Shown here: positions 1-9,474 of the stretch, one piece after another | Layout: each line of letters begins with the position of its first letter | Numbering within the stretch: the stretch's first letter is position 1 | Assembly (NCBI GenBank): GCA_026770595.1 | Contig: MU633810.1 | Span: forward strand, 1-22,927 | Length of the DNA stretch: 22,927 nt | DNA from: Ochromonadaceae sp. CCMP2298 | Taxonomy: Eukaryota; Sar; Synurophyceae; Ochromonadales; Ochromonadaceae | Direction: 5' to 3' | The notes under the pieces: model-generated | Database searches by the model: none | What the model was told of the DNA's origin: nothing | Seen by the model: the letters and a program-made list of their open reading frames with translations, nothing else | Position numbers and translations under genes: made by a program

Positions 1-3
1 TAG

Positions 4-87
4 AACCAGTCCACAACTAGTACAAAAGCGCCTGCGAAGACAAAAAATGCGTTCGCTGCTTTAAATGGCAGTGACTCCGACGATTGA
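4..87 (+). CDS. Possible last exon of an unknown gene entering from the left
   Basis: Frame 1 is open from base 4 to a TGA at 85-87 and reads NQSTTSTKAPAKTKNAFAAL followed by NGSDSDD. It is a short Lys/Ala stretch with an acidic tail, the sort of composition often seen at the C-terminus of eukaryotic proteins. The first three bases are TAG, which would serve as the AG of a splice acceptor, so this could be a terminal exon whose upstream part lies outside the window. No domain is visible and the stretch is short enough to be chance. If real, the gene converges on the minus-strand glycosyltransferase. Confidence 0.25.
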   Translation, partial: NQSTTSTKAPAKTKNAFAALNGSDSDD

Positions 88-535
88 CCGAGCTCCCCTG
101 GTCATGGCGCTTCAACCGCCATGAAGGTATCCATTTTGGGACCTGTGACGCAACAACCGCAGCACCACGCAGAACCCCCTTTACCCACACCTACAGCAGC
201 AGCACCATAACGGGGGTATGGATATGAGTGGGGGCGTGGATATGGGCGGTATGGCTATGGGTATGGGCGGTATGGCTATGGGTATGGGTATGAGTGTCTC
301 TCAGGAGGATGGGGATAGGGGCAGGGACTGGATGGGGGACATGAGGGGTAACGGGGAGGGAGAAGGGGAATTGGAAGATCCCCACCTAGCGCACAGCATG
401 AGCTTTGTGCAGAATCAATCGACAAAAAGTGGTTCTGGTTACTTGATTAAATATACCTACTGCAAAACACTGTGTACAAGTATTTAATATCAAAACATCT
501 AGAAACATGTCGTATCTATTCGTATCTCTAAGGAA
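88..535. other. Intergenic, low-complexity, no confident gene
   Basis: This stretch lies beyond the 3' end of the glycosyltransferase gene. It holds a GGTATGG-type repeat and an open frame (149-487, plus) whose translation is Met/Gly/Asp-rich and then polar. It has no recognisable domain, and its Met-rich part is simply the translated repeat. I see no tRNA, no convincing splice sites and no other gene. Confidence 0.5.
212..295 (+). repeat. Imperfect GGTATGG/GGGTATGG short tandem repeat
   Basis: Units such as GGTATGGCTATGGGTATG recur several times with small changes. Read in frame they give a Met-Gly-rich segment (MAMGMGGMAMGMGMS) superficially like copper-transporter Met motifs, but no membrane segments follow, so it is better described as a simple repeat. 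Confidence 0.7.
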
Positions 536-1609
536 CTATGCCCCGCACTCCCACTCGAAATCGAAGGGATGGCTGTGCACGGAGGAAGCAGCGCCAGAAT
601 CCGCAGCAGCACCAAAAGCACTCACATTAGCACCAGTGCCTAGGGACAGGCGCCGGCGCCTTTTCTCGCACGGGTAGCGGCCGATGTACGTATGTCCCGG
701 TCTCATCCGCTCCTCCACACACGACTTGTGAAGCACTTTTAGGCCCTTTTCCCACCTCCGCCGCAGCTGCAGTTCCAACAGCTGCATTGCCCCGCCGGTG
801 GGCTGCGCGTGCACTGCGGGGGGAGGGGTGTCCATCTGGGAGTGGAGGTAGTACTGAAAGAGTGGCGCCACCTCCCGCACCCCGCGCTGCAGAAGGCGCA
901 CATCTTGTTGGGATATCTTGCGCAATACGCGCACGAGCGTGTTGGAGGCCACACTGCCGTGGTCACCTGGTGGCCCTTTGCCTGGGGGGTTGTTTTTCCT
1001 GGCATTCTTCGCCTTCGCGTTGAAGGGCTTTCCCGCCAGCCTCCGCGCTCCCGTACTCACACCCGCACCCGCACCCACTCCCATAGCCTGAGTGCCAGCC
1101 CCAGTGCTATTTCTAGCCGCATCCTCTGCCTTCACCTTTGCCTCCGCCTCTGCCTGCTCGTCCTCCGCCGCGATCTGCACCAGCATCTGCAGCAGAGAGG
1201 CACCGCTGGGCAGCGGCTGGCCCCAGTTCAGTGCGGGCGATGCCCCCTTCCCCTTCCCCGTCCCCTTCCCCGGTCCCGGGTACCCCAAGTGGTGCAGTAC
1301 GTACTTTGCTGACTTCTGCACGGCGCTCTGGGGCAGGTGCAGGGAGAAATTCCAGGGCAGCAGGGGGCCGCCTGTGGGTAGAGTGTAGGCCCACACGAGC
1401 TCGTCGGAGAGCACCACGGGAATGCAGCCGTACTGGGGGTAGGGGGGGGATATGGCACGTGGATGGGAGAAGGAGATTAGAGAGGGGATTAGAGGGGTAG
1501 AGAGGACGCCCAATACCCCCACACACACGCAACGCACATTATATATACAGTAGCCATTATACTGCGCACTGCGCACTGCCCACTATACCACCTACACCCT
1601 CCCCCCCCC

Positions 1610-1648
<39 letters not shown>

Positions 1649-3075
1649 ACACACAACCACAACCACATACACTTACACTTAGCACGTCATACATGCGCTT
1701 GGAGGAGGGAGAGTCCCCCACCGGTATGGGGCAGAAAACCGCCCCCTGGAAGCCCTCCTCCCGCTTGCGAGCCCCCCGCTGCACCGCCAACTCCTTGCGC
1801 CGGGACACCTCGGTCAGAGCCTGCCGCACGTGGGTGCAGGACCCGTGCATGCCTGTGTGGGGTAGGTGAGTATACGGGGGTTGGGGTACGGAGTGAAGAG
1901 GGGTGGGGGTGAGCGACAAGCAAAAAGGGCAAAGTATCAGTTTCGGTCCCTCTTTCCGCATGGGAATCCCCCCACTCCTACCCCCCTTACCTCCTTGGTA
2001 GAACAGCAACTTGTCCCTGGGCTGGTCTGGGAACCCCTTCACGAAGAGCTTGCCGGAGTAGAAATCGGGATCTATCGTGGGGTAGGGCACTACTATGTTC
2101 TTCGATGTAGCGCATACGGGGTACTCCTGCACGAAGCTCAGGGAGTACTCGACGTTGAGGAAGATGGGGGGGTGCAGTTGCATCATGTAGTGGAAGAAGC
2201 CGCGCATGTTGGTCTGGTGCCTGGGGGAGGGTGATGGTGAGGGTAGGGGTTAGGTTGAGGGGTGAGAGTAAGAGTTAGAGTTAGGGTACCGCAAGGGTTG
2301 GGGTGAGGGTTAGGAGGTAGGGGATAGCGCTAGGGCTGGCTTACCTGAGATTCGTAACGGGCGCAGGCATGACGATGATGTGGTCGGAGCCGTTACTGCG
2401 CCTCCAGTACTTGTCCGTTACGTTGAACACCTCTCTCCACAATGAGAAATCCGCTCCCTCCAACGCCCCCAGCAACGCCTGCTCGATACGCGAGGGCGCG
2501 CGCCCGCCGCCAGTAGTTAGCGCCACCCGGTAGTCGACCTCTCGGATGATCGGTAGGTAGAAGAAGTCCGCCGTAGTGGGGTCGAGCGTGCGGGCGCAGT
2601 GCTGCGAGAGGAAGTCGTGCACTATGTACTCCAGTGCGAACTGCTCGAATATGCACTTCTTGCAGATGTGGAACTCGCCCTTCTGGCGGGCGAGTTCGGC
2701 ACGGGCGGTGACTGCCTGGGGCAGATCGTACACCTGTGACGTAGCACGTAGCACGTAGCATGGAGCACGAAGCATAGAGCGCAGAGCAGAGAGAGTAGAG
2801 CATAGATAGTAGAGTGTATGGCATGGAGCACAGAGGATAGAGGATAGATGGCGGTTAAAGGACGAGCGTTCAGGTTTGTTGGTGGGAGCCAAACGGCATG
2901 CATCCCCCCTCGCAACCACCCTGCAGAATGCCCCCATAGCGAAGTTACTTACATATATCTTGAAGGGGGAGGTGCAGTTCGATCCCAGGGATCCAGAGGC
3001 GGTGCCTGGCACAGAGGCGCTGCCTGGCACCAGCAGTAGCAGGGCGCCGCTGAGGAGCACCAGCAGGGTGAGCAT
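536..3075 (-). CDS. Exostosin-family (GT47) glycosyltransferase
   Basis: Five exons on the minus strand, 3075-2953, 2733-2345, 2220-1991, 1852-1677 and 1432-536, join in frame at GT-AG sites to give about 604 aa. The N-terminus has a hydrophobic signal peptide or anchor (about residues 1-23). The join of exons 1 and 2 creates FKIYVYDLP (about 38-46), the start of exostosin domains. Further family landmarks are CARTLDPTTADFFYLP, RDKLLFYQGG and, across exons 4-5, FCPIPVGDSPSSKRMYDVLS then YGCIPVVLSDELVW, which match the nucleotide-sugar-binding part of GT47 enzymes. The end (QQDVRLLQRGVREVAPLFQYY) matches the usual C-terminal helix but is separated by an Ala/Gly/Lys-rich insert of about 100 residues. 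The enzyme probably acts in the Golgi lumen on cell-surface or wall polysaccharide; donor and acceptor cannot be read from sequence. It is head-to-head with the WD40 gene. Confidence 0.9.
1600..1654. repeat. Poly-C run plus (AC)n microsatellite in an intron
   Basis: A run of C (about 1600-1612) is followed by about 15 AC dinucleotides and an imperfect tail of ACAGACACAC. It lies in the fourth intron (1433-1676) of the glycosyltransferase gene, where the transcribed strand gives (GU)n followed by a G-run. Confidence 0.95.
2231..2332. repeat. Degenerate telomere-like G/T-rich repeat in an intron
   Basis: The second intron of the glycosyltransferase gene (2221-2344) is built largely of variants of GGGTTAGG, GAGGGTTAGG and GGGTGAGG on the plus strand. 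In the gene's own sense the intron is therefore C/T/A-rich (CCCTAAC-like). The repeats are irregular, not an exact TTAGGG array. Confidence 0.6.
2735..2870 (-). repeat. Degenerate pyrimidine-rich repeat in intron 1
   Basis: On the sense (minus) strand this part of intron 1 (2734-2952) is a chain of related short words, such as CTCTATGCT, GTGCTCCATG and TGCTACGTGCTACG, ending in the acceptor. It is a decayed 7-10 bp tandem repeat. Confidence 0.5.
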
Positions 3076-3638
3076 CTCTACAACCTATCAAACTCCGCCA
3101 CGCGAGGGCATAGCCGAGGGAGTGAGTCGGCTGGATGAAGGATATGGCTGCGCCACTCTCTCGTCCTCGAGAATGTCCAGCAAGATCACCCGAGCGCGGG
3201 GGGAAGCATCTCCACTTTTGGATGTGGCAAAATGGGTGCCAGAATACTAAAAGTCAGAATACTAAAAGCCAAAATATGTGACTTGGGATTGATCCAATGA
3301 CCAAGTTTGAACCAGGAAAAAAATGGAAAAGTGAGAGATAAATTTGAAAAAACCTCCTCACACAAAAAATGAGAGGCATTCGATTGTGGGCAACCTGTGT
3401 TCACAACGCCTGTGGGATCACTGCCTGCTCTTCCCATTCTCGGCTGCTGAGTCGAAGGAAACCTTGGGATACCTGCTGGCCGGCTCCGTTGACAGCGTAG
3501 CATATCGAGGACCAGCGATATCTGACCTCTCCGACCAGCACTAGCTGTGCTCGTCTCAGCAAATCCCTGCAACCTTCCGCAAAGCGCGCGAAGGAAGCAG
3601 CCGCAGAACTTCAAAGATCACCACTGTAGATATCAATC
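3076..3638. promoter_or_regulatory. Divergent intergenic region, GT47 / WD40 genes
   Basis: 563 bp separate the two start codons, so both promoters and 5' leaders must lie here, unless unseen 5' exons exist. The middle (about 3230-3375) is A/T-richer than its surroundings. It contains a 14-bp direct repeat (3240-3268) and a small inverted pair ACTTGG/CCAAGT near 3282-3306. No TATA box stands out. No coding exon is supported. Confidence 0.45.
3240..3268. repeat. 14-bp direct repeat in divergent promoter
   Basis: CAGAATACTAAAAG occurs at 3240-3253 and again at 3255-3268, separated by one base. It could be a paired protein-binding site or a small tandem duplication. Confidence 0.85.
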
Positions 3639-6600
3639 ATGATCGAGGGCGAAGAGATATTCGAAAGTGCTCAGGAGACGGGCTACAGACTCTGTCGCGC
3701 GAAGGAGGACAGCAGTGCCGCGAAGGACGCGGTATTCTCGGCCCAGTGGGATCTGAACAATCCTGATCGCTTGTTTGTGTGCTTGCAGAACGGACAGCTG
3801 CGTGTATTCGACGTGGCGGCAAACACGGTAGACAACTTCGATGTCCTCTTCAAACGCTACACACCCATCTTCGACAACGACTCGAGTCAGGAGAAGAGAG
3901 TCACCTTCCACTGGGACAAGATGACGACCATCCCCGACCGCCCCGATGAGATGATCTTCCTATTGGGCATCTCAAAGGCCCTCATGTACACTGCGCTGCC
4001 GCCCCCAGAGGACAAACCTTACCCGGACGAGCCGTTGCTGGCCTCCACCTCCCGCAGCGACTTCCCTGGTTTCATCTTCGGTTCCCCTGTGATGGAGGTG
4101 GCCTCCCATGCTGCGCGCGTCACCTCCATGGCCGTCTCTCCCGCAGGACACATCCTGGCCACTGGAGACGAGCTGGGCAACGTGCGGCTGCTGCTGCTCA
4201 GGCTGCTGGAGGACATCTCGGTGTTCAACCGCAACTCGCAGCGCAAGAAGAAGCACTCCTCCTCCACCAGCTTCTCCGAATTCCTCCCCACCTACAACAT
4301 CCTCCACCTGGCGCACCCGGGGCCCATATTTTCCCTACAGTGGCTGCCCATCATTGCCGCTAGCGATGGCGTCAACCTACGCAACTACGCTCTAGCTACT
4401 GGCTCCACAGACCGCTCCGTGCGCATCTGGCGAGTCGCCTGCAGCACCAGTCGGGGAATCACAATAACTCCCGCTATGGTGCTAGACACACTGTCCACCC
4501 ATGTGCTGTCTCTGAACAGCTATCTGTTCACGGACAGGTTCACTGTGGCGAAGATACACCGCCTGGAGGAGCTCAGCATGGGGGATGCGGACCCATACAG
4601 CGTGGTCTCCTCGACCCAGAAGGCCAGGAAGATTGACCAAGCCAAGTCCATCTTCATCGGAGCGGGGACGAACGTGGGCACCATCTATGTATGGAAGCTG
4701 GAGTATGTGGATGTGATGGATGCGATCAACCCTGTGGAGGACGAGCAGAGGGGACACACACAAGCGCTGCTCGAGGCGGAGAAGGCCAGAAGATTCATGA
4801 TCGACGATGGCAACCGCCTCTTCAGCCTGCTGCAGACGTCAGACCGACCCATCATCCACCTGTCCTTCACCTCGACTCAGATGACCTCCGAGGCCTCTCT
4901 CCAGTCAGCCGTGGGGGACATCGTGCTCGCGGCCTCAGACACACAGGGGGTGGTGCGCGTCTACACGCCTGAGAAAATCGTCGATAAAGACGGTTTCTCC
5001 CCAGAGGCGGACGACCAGGACGATCTGCTGGACTCTCTACAGCGTCACCCCCTGCATGCGGAGTACCGCTCCAAGATGAGCGTCGACGAAGCGCACGTGA
5101 ATCAGCGCCCCCTGGTGTCCGTAGGCGAGCACAACTTCGCCTCTCCCATTGTCTGCTGCTGCTTCCAGCCCGCCTACCCCAAACAGGACACCAAGAGAGA
5201 GACGATAAGTATGTGGGATCCGAGCAATATGACCCAGCGCAGCGGGCCTCTGATCGTGGGGCTAGCTAGCGGCGACCTGAACGCGTACAACACGGACGAT
5301 CTGTCGGTCCTCACGCACGCACGCCTCAGCTCGTTGCATGGGGGGGACGAGAGGTCTATAGGGCCTATGAGCGTGGTCACATTGGGGACGCAGTATCAGT
5401 CCATTGTGCACGCGAGCACAGCAGATAGCTCTTCGGTCGAATCGCCCAAGGTGAGGATTCTGGAGCGCAAGGGCAGCGCTATGATGTCTGTGGCCTCTAA
5501 GATATCTAAGACCTCAAAGGTGTCAAAGACGAGGGCAAAGGGGGGGGTGAAGGTAGATTCGAGACTGGAGAGGTCTGGTGAGAAGCCAATGGATAAGCGT
5601 GTGAGCTATGCAGACATGAACGAGCTGGTGATGCAGGAGCAGGAGAGGTCGATGGGTGCGAAGGCCCAGGGCGAGGACCAAGAATCCGTACCCAGGATGC
5701 GCCCCCCACCAGCCCCAACCTCACTTCCATCTGCATCTGCGCCTGCGTCTGTGCCGAGGAGTCAGGCGTCCCTACAGCTCGACTCTCCTCCCAAGGCAGT
5801 GTACCGGGCCAAGGGCGATGCCCTCATGTCCCCTCTCACAGTCGGGAGCCCCAACTTCCAGTCACTTTCCGAGGGGAGGAGTAAAGTTGCCCAGAGTGCG
5901 GGTGCTGTCTCCAAGAAAATAAACTATGCAGGGGCGGGCCAGGACGAGGTAGTGGAGCAGTACATGTACACAACGGAGCGCACAGAGCATACGCATACGG
6001 AGGAAGTGCACCTTCGTCAGACAGAGACAACGGCCGATGCACGAAGGACGTCCCAGGGGACACAGCCCCAGAAGCGCAACGGTTCTGCGAGAGTAAAGCT
6101 CCCCAGGGCTGCTGCAGAGCAAGGGTCTGTGACTCTCACGAACGACTATGCCACTGCAGCGCAGACAATAACGAAGGTGGGTTATCAGTATAGTTGTATA
6201 GAGGGTTCTAACTTACTAACTTCTAACTAACACTTCCAACTACTACCCACAGGCGCTCGAGGGGGACTTGCAGAAGCTCACGCATCAGCTGGACCAAGAC
6301 GACATCTCCCTCTCCACTCAGCGCACCACGCAGTCCGACAGGATGTTCGCACTCAAGGCCGCCACCGTCGCCCCCCAGCGCTACTCCCGACTCACCCCCA
6401 TGCAGTATCTAGACAGTGCAGACATCGAGGCGCTCATGGGGGCTGCCCAAAAACCCCGGGCGAAAATTTCGAAGCAGGTGCAGTCCCATGTTCCCGATTT
6501 TTTGCTTGAATATCGCTTACAGTCTATTCTCTATTCCCACATTCGTACAACTCGCACCGCCCACGCACTGCACCCCACACTTGTACGAACAGGTGGACGC

Positions 6601-6934
6601 GGAGTGGCTGGCGAACCGGAAGTACGGCGGACCTTCCAAGGAGGAGATGGCCTTACTCGCGATCCCAGACCCACTCATCTCCCTGCAGCTGCACCACAGC
6701 CCGCAGCCCTGCATGGTGGGCGATCGCCTCCTGCCCAGGGAGGGAGTGCGGGAGTACGCCTTCAACAGCGACTTCGGCCTCAGCTACACCTCTGACAACC
6801 TCACGCCAGCCTACCAATGTGCGGTGAATGTGGACCAGGTGTTTGGCAAGTTCGACTACCCCAACAGCCCGGCAGAGCAGGCGATGCGCGAGGAGTTCGA
6901 CCGAGAGCTGGTGCTGGAGCTCACCTCCATATGA
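3639..6934 (+). CDS. Large WD40-repeat protein of unknown function
   Basis: Three exons, 3639-6176, 6253-6477 and 6593-6934, join in phase 0 to give about 1034 aa. The first two thirds contain WD40 blades: HAARVTSMAVSPAGHILATG (about 157-176, followed by a D-E-L-G-N-V-R-L strand), YALATGSTDRSVRIWRV (about 250-266), GTNVGTIYVWKLE (about 346) and IVLAASDTQGVVRVYTPE (about 427). This suggests one or two beta-propellers, usually protein-interaction platforms. Residues about 600-830 are Ser/Pro/Lys-rich and probably disordered. The last about 190 residues, encoded by exons 2-3, are again ordered-looking and may be a separate domain. I considered a dynein intermediate chain, but the propeller starts almost at the N-terminus and no diagnostic motif is visible, so no name is given. 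It shares a promoter region with the glycosyltransferase and converges on the 114-aa gene. Confidence 0.85.
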
Positions 6935-7133
6935 ACTGGTGTATTAAGCCCTTAAATTGAGCACCAGAGAAAAACTCTGTGCATCTGATGCTATTCCAGC
7001 AATTGTAAGTAGGAAAGCAAGTGACTAGTCTAGTTCGCCGTACTCTCTGTATACCACTAAATACGTGTCAGTTACTTCCTTTTTTTTAAATCTAGCTGTA
7101 CAAGCGCCACTAGATCAACACTGCCTTAGATGC

Positions 7134-7812
7134 TTAGATGAAATCAAAGCCAGAGTAGGCGGGCATGTCGTCGTCAGTGGTCATCTTGTACACGCTCAGC
7201 TGGAACTTGTCCTCGGCAGCGGCCACGACTCCGCGCTTGGCCTCGGTCACAGCTATCTTACGGTTACCGCCGGCCTAAGGGGAGAGGGCAGAGGGCAAAT
7301 GGTAGAGGGCAGAGGGCAGAGGAGCAAGTATGTGCATTGGATAAAGGAATTAGCGGTGGTATTATCAAGTAGATCCTGTGATGCGCCATCGGTGTCATAA
7401 GAGCAGGGGGAGGGGAGGGTGTTAAACTTACAGCGATAGCGAACTTGCGCGCGTAGTCTCTGTTTCTCCTTCTCTTCTCCATCTTGTTGTTCCTCCTGCA
7501 TGCCATCAGCTCAGTTCCTCTCGTGCAAACTGTAAATGAAATAGAAGTAGGTTTGGGTTTAGTCGCAAGCCTCTAAAGGCGCACATCGTACGCTTCGTGC
7601 GCAAGCTTACCTGCGGGGGCGACGATCTTGTTGGAGAAGCCACGGAGAGGACCGGTGAAGGCCTGTGATAGTGAAAGGCAAGATAAAACGTGTGAGTTGG
7701 GCTGATTCGTAGGTAATGTTCACCAAAAGAGAGGGTCCACTGCGGGTTTGGTAATCACCTGGCCGCAGACGAACAGCACCGCCACGACGACGGCTACCAG
7801 GAAGGCGTTCAT
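7134..7812 (-). CDS. Small basic protein with putative bipartite plastid-targeting presequence
   Basis: Four exons, 7812-7759, 7662-7611, 7529-7432 and 7274-7134, join in frame at GT-AG sites to give 114 aa. Residues 1-18 form a hydrophobic signal peptide (MNAFLVAVVVAVLFVCGQ). The first splice brings in AFTGPLRGFSNK, so the predicted cleavage lies just before Phe, and the following segment is basic with Ser/Gly. This matches the A-F junction motif known for plastid import in algae with red-derived complex plastids. The mature part has a very basic block (CRRNNKMEKRRRNRDYARKF, about residues 45-64), then a mixed helix-like region and an acidic/aromatic end (TTDDDMPAYSGFDFI). The basic block suggests RNA or ribosome contact, which is inference only. 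I do not recognise the family. Alternatives are a secreted or ER protein. It is head-to-head with the eL15 gene. Confidence 0.75.
7275..7330 (-). repeat. CTCTGCC-type pyrimidine repeat beside a splice acceptor
   Basis: In the sense of the 114-aa gene, the end of intron 3 (7275-7431) reads as repeated CCCTCTG/CCCTCTACC units running into the CCTTAG acceptor. The polypyrimidine tract is thus a short tandem repeat. Confidence 0.7.
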
Positions 7813-8210
7813 GCCGCGAATAAATTTAACGAGCGAATGGGGGGAAGGATTGACTCCTCGAAACTCCAAAAGCAGCAGGCTGGGTCTGAGGGTGGTTCTC
7901 GGAGCAGAGCTTGGGTCCTTGCTCTTGCTCGCCAGAACGGCTGGTGCAACTCTTGCGAGAGGCCGTGCATCGGGTGACGCAAAGCCAAGGGGTGGGCTTT
8001 TTCCCCTTCTTTTTTAGGTTCCCGGGTTCCCCAGAAGTGGGCTTTTTCCCGAGGGGAATCCGGGCCTTGGGGTTTGTGGTGGGGAGGTTTGTGCGGTGCC
8101 GCTTCCTCCCCCCCACGCGTTTGCCTTTTCGTAATGGGCCTTGCAGCCGTCTCTCTCACCGCAGATTCATTCTACACCGAGTCAATCCACACTCATTTTC
8201 ATTCATCAAG
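7813..8210. promoter_or_regulatory. Divergent intergenic region, 114-aa protein / eL15
   Basis: 398 bp separate the two start codons. The half nearer eL15 has a 14-bp direct repeat with a T5 core (7992-8050) and several pyrimidine runs, and ends in a leader (CATTCATCAAG) directly before the eL15 ATG. CTCACCGCAG at 8156-8165 resembles a splice acceptor, so a leader intron for eL15 is possible but unproven. Open frames here overlap each other on both strands and have no recognisable product. Confidence 0.5.
7992..8050 (+). repeat. 14-bp direct repeat upstream of eL15
   Basis: GTGGGCTTTTTCCC occurs exactly at 7992-8005 and at 8037-8050, start points 45 bp apart, about 160-220 bp upstream of the ribosomal protein start codon. 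Its position makes it a candidate promoter element for eL15. Confidence 0.85.
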
Positions 8211-8961
8211 ATGGGAGCTTACAAGTACCTTGAGGAGGTGTGGAGGAAGAAGCAGAGCGACGCTGTGCGCTTCCTGCTGCGCGTGAGGTGAGACCACTTC
8301 CTAGCGGAATCGAATTAAACCGCTTTTCGCAACCCGAGACTTGGAGCAACCCATCTCCTTCATCAAGGAGCAACCCACTGATTAAAATCTCCCCATCTCC
8401 TTCGTCATTGTTTATCTTAGGGCGTGGGAGTACCGCCAGGGCAAGAAGGTGGTCAAGGTGGCTCGCCCCACCCGCACTGACAAGGCGCACAAGTTGGGCT
8501 ACAAGGCCAAGCAGGGATATGTGGTGCTGCGCGTCGCCGTGCGCAGGGGTGGCCGCAAGAGGCCCCTTTACAAGGGTATCGTGCACGGAAAGCCCGTGAA
8601 CCAGGGTATCAACCACCTGAAGTTCGCGCGCAACCTGCGCAGCGTTGCCGAGGAGCGCGCTGGCCGGTACGCCATGAACCTGAGAGTGCTCAACTCCTAC
8701 TGGGTGAACCAGGACGCCACCTACAAGTACTTCGAGGTCATCCTCGTCGACCCCAACCACATATGTATCCGCAACGACCCCCGCATCAATTGGATCGTGA
8801 ACCCCGTACACAAGCACCGGGAAAGAAGGGGCCTCACATCTGCGGGCAAGAAGCACCGCGGTCTGCGCGTCAAGGGCCACCGCGCCAACAACACTATGGG
8901 TGGTTCCCACAGAGCCGCCTGGAGAAGGCGCAACACCAAAACCATGCGCAGATACCGGTAA
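8211..8961 (+). CDS. RPL15: 60S ribosomal protein L15 (eL15)
   Basis: Exon 1 (8211-8287) and exon 2 (8421-8961) are split by a 133-nt intron inside an Arg codon and give 205 aa, the normal length for eL15. Near-universal family stretches are visible: [20 protein letters not shown] at the start, [80 protein letters not shown] and the C-terminal [20 protein letters not shown]. eL15 is an rRNA-binding core protein of the cytosolic large subunit. The intron position just after RFLLRV means the first exon encodes only 26 residues. Codons are strongly C/G-ending, as expected for a highly expressed gene. The intron holds an imperfect duplication (AGCAACCCATCTCC-like). There is no targeting extension, so this is the cytosolic protein. 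Confidence 0.99.
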
Positions 8962-9351
8962 ACTTATTCTTTGCCTGCTGGGGATGCTGGAGAGCCTTGT
9001 GTGCGCTGTTTGTTTTGGTGCATAGCAGAGCAAACCTGTTGAACTGGTAACGCAAAAGTACCAACCTATATGAAGAAGTCTTTATTTTTGTGCAAGAATC
9101 AGGTGTGTGGTGATCAGTGAATCTATCAGTATTATTGATACCGTAGCTGCCTGCACAGGAGATAATGGGTCCCGGGTCCTAGTTTTAGGTATTGATGGGT
9201 GAGCAGCAGAGTAGAGCAGAGCTTGTAGCTGAAGAGGCAACCGCCGTCATACCGGTAGAGCTTGGACATCGCCCTGCGATTGGTGAATGGCCTAAAAGTC
9301 ATCTGGGTGTGGCTCGCTGCTACATTCATATTGTGAACTTTTCCCTAGTAT
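8962..9351. other. eL15 3' region and spacer before 5S rRNA
   Basis: 390 bp without a supported gene. It holds the 3' untranslated region of eL15 and the upstream flank of the 5S gene. Some frames are open, but none shows a domain or splice support. Confidence 0.5.
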
Positions 9352-9473
9352 GTATGGACGCTCATACTAACACTACTGCACCCGGTCTCGTCCGATCCCG
9401 GAAGTTACGCGTGTTCAGGCCCGGTTAGTAGTGCGGTTCGTGAGAACGCGCGAACTTCGGGTGGTGTCCGTAT
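9352..9473 (+). rRNA. 5S ribosomal RNA
   Basis: The segment folds as a 5S rRNA. Nine bases at 9351-9359 pair with 9466-9474 to form the terminal stem, with GU pairs. The internal control region reads TCTCGTCCGATCCCGGAAGT then GCGTGTTCAGGCCCGGTTAG, very close to the universal eukaryotic 5S sequence, and GGGTGGTGTCC closes the molecule. T5 (9475-9479) and T7 (9483-9489) follow immediately and act as RNA polymerase III terminators. Length about 120-122 nt is normal. The exact ends could shift by one or two bases. Only one copy is seen, outside any rDNA repeat, 390 bp downstream of the eL15 gene. The internal promoter for TFIIIA/TFIIIC appears intact, so the gene is probably functional. Confidence 0.95.
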
Positions 9474-9474
9474 A

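Noticed and set aside
218-487. Met/Gly-rich frame resembling copper-transporter N-termini
   Set aside because: Met-rich part comes from a GGTATGG simple repeat, and no membrane helices or Cys/His motifs follow.
1557-2207. Continuous minus frame through a Cys/Val repeat
   Set aside because: It is exons 3-4 of the glycosyltransferase plus read-through of introns containing the AC microsatellite.
3639-6934. Dynein intermediate chain or other ciliary WD40 protein
   Set aside because: WD40 blades are clear but no dynein-specific N-terminal region or signature is seen, so only the fold is called.
8206-9033. 275-codon minus-strand frame over eL15
   Set aside because: Antisense of a near-universal ribosomal protein gene; open only because of strong codon bias.
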